A stretch of 42,394 nucleotides of DNA from a virus: positions 1 to 42,394 of IMG/VR virus record IMGVR_UViG_3300006990_000059. One strand, written 5' to 3'. Shown piece by piece: positions 40,383 through 42,394 of this stretch. Every line of letters starts with the position of its first letter. The first letter of the stretch is position 1. The notes under the pieces are model-generated. The model saw nothing but the letters and a program-made list of their open reading frames with translations, was not told the origin of the DNA and did no database searches. The translations under genes and the position numbers were made by a program.

Positions 40383-41141
40383 TTAGATAACGCGAGTTTT
40401 TTCGTGACCTACCCTGATACGAGGATCACACCAGATCTCATATCCTGCTTCCTTCGCATCAAGACAGAATGATACATCCTCTCCACACATATCCTGTACT
40501 GCACCACTATCAAAGACTTGCATCTTCGGAGCAAACCATGGATACTTCATACCCTCATTCTCAAAGACTCCATGCTTGATTAGGATCCATCCGAAACCTG
40601 CATAGTCAACTGTGAACGGTTGCTTACGCTTGGCCATCGTGTCAAGTGTCTCATGATTCATGACCCCACCATTGTTCGTAAAGTCCTCTTCCTCTAGCCA
40701 GTGCGCCACAGAGGTGGTCTTTCCATCTTCTGTGCAATACCAACCAGAAGCAATGTCTTCGTCCATCAGAACCAACTGATAGAACTTCTCAGTGTTGAAT
40801 ACAATATCACTATCAATCCATAATTGATAATCATACTTTAACTTTCCATCCCAGGGAATCTGATCAGGTCCCCTAAGGACATTCGCTCCAAGACACTTGC
40901 ATCTTGCAAAGTTTACCATGGAGGAATAGTCCTGACTGATCTGAATGCTCGCTCCGGCTTGCACTAAATCAAAACAGAGTTGTACAAAGTTTTTTAGATA
41001 TGTATATGATACCCCTCGACCAGGTAGACAGAATACTACTGTCTTTCCTTTGATTATCTCTTTAGCTTTGTCGTAGTCCCACTCTGCAACAGATGCTTTC
41101 TTCGCTGGCGGTTTCGCCTTGATCGTAAATCCTTTCGCCAT
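40383..41141 (-). CDS. Glycosyltransferase-like protein with DxD motif (GT-A type)
   Basis: This 252-aa protein has the layout of a GT-A glycosyltransferase. An N-terminal nucleotide-binding segment includes VVFCLPGRGVSYTYLKNFVQ (36-55). A DxD metal/nucleotide-sugar motif lies in LWIDSDIVF (Asp110 and Asp112). A later part has AGFGWILIKHGVF (181-193), CGEDVSFCLDAKEAGYEIW (219-237) and a final GHEK (His246), matching the GED and His motifs of the fold. The N-terminal 20 residues are Lys/Ala rich. The acceptor is unknown; it may modify host surface sugars, phage structural proteins or DNA. A near-consensus sigma-70 promoter lies upstream, so it is probably expressed earlier than the structural genes. 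Confidence 0.8.
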   Translation of the reverse strand: MAKGFTIKAKPPAKKASVAEWDYDKAKEIIKGKTVVFCLPGRGVSYTYLKNFVQLCFDLVQAGASIQISQDYSSMVNFARCKCLGANVLRGPDQIPWDGKLKYDYQLWIDSDIVFNTEKFYQLVLMDEDIASGWYCTEDGKTTSVAHWLEEEDFTNNGGVMNHETLDTMAKRKQPFTVDYAGFGWILIKHGVFENEGMKYPWFAPKMQVFDSGAVQDMCGEDVSFCLDAKEAGYEIWCDPRIRVGHEKTRVI

Positions 41142-41164
41142 AATCTGAAATGATGAACTCAGTT

Positions 41165-41193
41165 ATTCTAACGTATTATATAGCGTCTGTCAA
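41165..41193 (-). promoter_or_regulatory. Sigma-70 promoter for the glycosyltransferase-like gene
   Basis: The minus strand has TTGACA (41188-41193, perfect -35), a 17-base spacer and TAGAAT (41165-41170, 5 of 6 for -10). It lies in the 48-base space upstream of the glycosyltransferase-like ATG. This is a near-ideal host-polymerase promoter and differs in type from the TATAAATA motifs of the structural genes, which suggests early expression. Confidence 0.75.
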
Positions 41194-41378
41194 TCATCCA
41201 CTGGGCAGTCCTCCCCAGTCTCTAATACAATGTCATTCCCATCGCTATTCGCTATGAGACACGTCCCGTCATACCATCCCATATCATTCACCAGATACTC
41301 AGGAAGTAATATCATATAATCATGAGTCACTGGATCGATCTCTACAGTCAAATATACTGGCCCAGAATTTTTTTTCAT
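41190..41378 (-). CDS. AbrB/MazE-like small protein (62 aa)
   Basis: The central part (YMILLPEYLVNDMGWYDGTC followed by LIANSDGNDIVLE) has the swapped-hairpin pattern of AbrB, MazE and SpoVT domains: a strand, L-P-x-x-L, x-x-x-G-W-x-x-G, and a closing strand. Such proteins bind DNA as dimers in transcription control or antitoxin roles. No toxin partner is visible beside it. The start ATG at 41378 is preceded by GGAAA, a weak ribosome site. The frame is open for about 31 codons further upstream but holds no other ATG. A regulatory role in phage or host transcription is inference. Confidence 0.7.
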   Translation of the reverse strand: MKKNSGPVYLTVEIDPVTHDYMILLPEYLVNDMGWYDGTCLIANSDGNDIVLETGEDCPVDD

Positions 41379-41399
41379 ATCGATGTTTCCATTCTTGAA

Positions 41400-41428
41400 A
41401 TTATATATGGGACGGGGGTTTTCTACAA
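41400..41428 (-). promoter_or_regulatory. Candidate sigma-70 promoter for the AbrB-like gene
   Basis: The minus strand has TTGTAG (41423-41428, weak -35, 3 of 6), a 17-base spacer and TATAAT (41400-41405, perfect -10). It lies directly upstream of the AbrB-like gene and just after the terminator of the preceding gene cluster. The -35 hexamer falls in one arm of a long inverted repeat. Confidence 0.5.
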
Positions 41429-41474
41429 AGTATTTCCGAGTAATATAAAGCTCGCTTGGGTAACACTTTGTAGA
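41422..41474. repeat. 10-bp perfect inverted repeat with inner stem
   Basis: TCTACAAAGT (41422-41431) is the perfect inverse complement of ACTTTGTAGA (41465-41474). Inside the 33-base spacer a second 4-bp stem (CGAG with CTCG) can form. In RNA this gives a two-level hairpin; in DNA it could be an operator. One arm contains the putative -35 of the AbrB-like gene promoter, which would suit autoregulation. Confidence 0.6.
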
Positions 41475-41512
41475 CTAGGGGATCCTATCGATTTTATATA
41501 CGGGGGGGCCAT
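41423..41512 (-). CDS. Possible 29-aa ORF in the 41.4-kb intergenic block
   Basis: An ATG at 41512 is preceded by AAGG at a 5-base distance and opens a 29-codon frame (MAPPYIKSIGSPSLQSVTQA then SFILLGNTL). It lies between the terminator and the AbrB-like gene, a 205-base space otherwise without a gene. The ribosome site is good, but the ORF is short and overlaps an inverted repeat. It could be a leader peptide or chance. Confidence 0.3.
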   Translation of the reverse strand: MAPPYIKSIGSPSLQSVTQASFILLGNTL

Positions 41513-41553
41513 CGCCGCCTTAATTAACAACAACCGCGCCGCCCTTAACTGTC

Positions 41554-41578
41554 AAAAAAGGGGGCATTGTAGCCCCCT
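41554..41578 (-). terminator. Rho-independent terminator
   Basis: On the minus strand GGGGGC and GCCCCC (41572-41577 and 41560-41565) form a perfect 6-bp GC stem with an extra A-T pair. The loop is TACAAT, and six T residues follow (41554-41559). It lies 6 bases after the stop of the 61-aa gene and would end the right-hand small-gene transcript. On the plus strand no T-run follows, so it acts in one direction. Confidence 0.9.
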
Positions 41579-41583
41579 CTGTG

Positions 41584-41769
41584 TTATTCAAATGTAGGGA
41601 TCTTATCTAATGCTTCCTGCTGATACTTATCAGAACAGACACCTGCAAAGAATGAAGCTTCAGAGGTGAAGAGTTGACCTAACGTGGGTTGAATGTCTGT
41701 CTGAGTGTTACGCTCTACCCAACGGATTGACTGGGTTGCAATGTCACTGCACATTGAGAAGACTGCCAT
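41584..41769 (-). CDS. Small protein of unknown function (61 aa)
   Basis: The sequence starts MAVFSMCSDIATQSIRWVER and ends KYQQEALDKIPTFE. It has two Cys residues (7 and 45) and no recognisable domain or membrane segment. It is the last gene of the small-gene cluster, right before the terminator. Upstream is a pyrimidine-rich leader (CCACACTAACTAAC at 41776-41789) in place of a Shine-Dalgarno. Confidence 0.7.
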   Translation of the reverse strand: MAVFSMCSDIATQSIRWVERNTQTDIQPTLGQLFTSEASFFAGVCSDKYQQEALDKIPTFE

Positions 41770-41805
41770 TTGATTGTTAGTTAGTGTGGTTTGAGTTGGT
41801 GTTAC

Positions 41806-41934
41806 TTAGTAGTCGATGTTGGAGTTAATGAAGTTCTCAACGTTGAACTTCTCCTCCTCCTCTAGCTCACGAAGTTCAGGGATATCAAAGATCTCACCTG
41901 GTGTATCCATGATTTCTGAAAGTAGGTCGTCCAT
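41806..41934 (-). CDS. Small acidic protein (42 aa)
   Basis: The ORF begins MDDLLSEIMDTPGEIFDIPE and continues LRELEEEEKFNVENFINSN to a TAA stop. It is strongly acidic (about 15 Asp/Glu) and mostly helical. The upstream gap contains the double CACTATCTAA leader motif 4 bases before the ATG. The spacing to both neighbours is regular. The function is unknown; small acidic phage proteins often act as inhibitors or DNA mimics, but nothing here proves that. Confidence 0.6.
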   Translation of the reverse strand: MDDLLSEIMDTPGEIFDIPELRELEEEEKFNVENFINSNIDY

Positions 41935-41973
41935 AGTATTAGATAGTGTTAGATAATGTGAGATGAGTAAGTG

Positions 41974-42126
41974 TTACTCAGGACGAAGTTTAACGTCATA
42001 GATCTCAAAGTTTGGATGCAATTCTTTGCACCTTGCATATGCTTCGGCAGCAGTTTCTCTCATATAAGAGAGCACATCATGCATCTCTTTTTTGTTGTCG
42101 TAGCCGTAGCAATTCCAAATAGTCAT
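41974..42126 (-). CDS. Small protein of unknown function (50 aa)
   Basis: It starts MTIWNCYGYDNKKEMHDVLS and ends with a strand FEIYDVKLRPE. The likely fold is a short strand, a helix (about 13-36) with YMRETAAEAYARCKEL, and a final strand. It is preceded by CACACTATCTAA, one base from the ATG. The length and codon pattern look natural for a gene. Function unknown. Confidence 0.6.
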   Translation of the reverse strand: MTIWNCYGYDNKKEMHDVLSYMRETAAEAYARCKELHPNFEIYDVKLRPE

Positions 42127-42155
42127 GTTAGATAGTGTGAATGGGTGAGTGTAAC

Positions 42156-42394
42156 TTAAGCGAACTCAGCGAAGGTGTAACCGTTCACAAAATCATGGGT
42201 GACTTTGTTGTCACGAATGAACCACTGATAATCCTTTTGAAAGACTCCATCAGTGAATGCATTACAGAATTCATTGATGATTGCATTGAGACGTGATTTG
42301 GTCGTATTAGACTGCCAACCGCCATCGAACACGGTGACGAAATCATCGCCCACTTTAGCGATCAGGTTTCCATGTAGGCGAACCTCTGAGATGC
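42156..42394 (-). CDS. Small protein, 5' end cut by the window edge
   Basis: A GTG at 42353 could serve as a start, but the frame stays open to the window edge (codons for ISEVRLHGNLIAK lie before it). No ribosome site precedes the GTG, so I take the gene as partial, with its start beyond 42394. The visible part has VGDDFVTVFDGGWQSNTTKS followed by RLNAIINEFC and ends HDFVNGYTFAEFA. A single small alpha/beta domain is likely. Function unknown; the FDGGWQS-TTKSRLNA pattern reminds me of small cyanophage proteins. Confidence 0.7.
   Translation of the reverse strand, partial: ISEVRLHGNLIAKVGDDFVTVFDGGWQSNTTKSRLNAIINEFCNAFTDGVFQKDYQWFIRDNKVTHDFVNGYTFAEFA

Larger units (their letters stand above)
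41776..42139 (-). promoter_or_regulatory. Recurring leader motif CAC-x-TATCTAA before small genes
   Basis: Three consecutive small genes have a similar A/C/T-rich sequence just upstream of the ATG. These are CCACACTAACTAAC (41776-41789), a double copy CACATTATCTAACACTATCT plus AA (41939-41960), and CACACTATCTAA (42128-42139). None of the three has a purine-rich Shine-Dalgarno. The motif could be an unstructured translation leader or a processing signal; see findings. Confidence 0.5.

Noticed and set aside
41175-41193. TTGACA paired with TATAAT at 7-base spacing
   Set aside because: The spacing is too short for a sigma-70 promoter. The same TTGACA pairs with TAGAAT at exactly 17 bases, which I accept instead.
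41422-41474. Inverted repeat as a tRNA gene
   Set aside because: The folded length is about 53 bases, and there are no D-loop, anticodon or T-loop sequences.
41322-41597. 91-aa open frame on the plus strand over the 41.4-kb block
   Set aside because: It runs through the terminator stem and overlaps the AbrB-like gene antisense. All supported genes are on the minus strand, and no promoter or ribosome site is seen for it.
42156-42353. GTG at 42353 as the start of the right-edge gene
   Set aside because: No ribosome site precedes it, and the frame is open to the window edge with plausible protein sequence, so the gene is treated as partial.

Overview
The window is a stretch of a T4-like myovirus (Caudoviricetes), most likely a marine cyanophage that infects Synechococcus or Prochlorococcus. 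The grounds are a T4-order run of head, neck, tail and baseplate genes, AT-rich DNA, tight packing on one strand, and small basic or Cys-containing peptides of a kind I know from cyanomyoviruses. Host assignment is inference. Every gene I accept is on the minus strand, so the transcription order is from the right edge to the left edge.

Region 1 (right edge to about 41.58 kb): small accessory genes of 65 or more (cut by the edge), 50, 42 and 61 codons. They share a pyrimidine-rich leader motif and end at a strong rho-independent terminator (41554-41578). Region 2 (41.58 to about 39.3 kb): an intergenic block with a possible 29-codon ORF, a long inverted repeat and sigma-70-like promoters. It is followed by an AbrB-like small protein, a DxD glycosyltransferase-like protein, two small proteins and a 223-aa unknown.

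Region 3 (39.3 to 13.5 kb): baseplate and tail-tip genes gp25, gp6, a 4744-residue protein in the gp7 position (14.2 kb, a third of the window), gp8, and a 2480-residue DUF4815-type protein. Three small proteins follow (70, 118 and 44 aa). Region 4 (12.95 kb to the left edge): neck and packaging genes gp13, gp14, gp15 and gp16, then two genes inserted between the terminase subunits (a 486-aa mosaic of small basic/Cys modules and a 94-aa beta-rich protein). Next come gp17, a 75-aa zinc finger, gp18 sheath, gp19 tube, gp20 portal, a gp67-like core peptide, an 88-aa protein and the gp21 prohead protease. A late promoter at the left edge points to gp22/gp23 just outside.

The structural genes form one late regulon. 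Octamers matching or close to the T4 late promoter TATAAATA sit mostly 22-38 bases upstream of gp25, gp8, the 118-aa gene, gp18, gp20 and the gp67-like gene. Many junctions are TAATG or ATGA overlaps, which suggests translational coupling. The accessory glycosyltransferase gene instead has a near-consensus sigma-70 promoter (TTGACA-17-TAGAAT), so it is probably read early by host polymerase.

The most unusual features are the two giant tail proteins, which share beta modules with gp8 and gp14; the modular 486-aa protein with prohead-protease-like sites at several module borders; a pair of apparent paralogues (88 and 94 aa) beside the head-assembly and packaging genes; and the compact regulatory block around 41.4 kb. 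I see no tRNA, rRNA, CRISPR array, insertion sequence or integrase.
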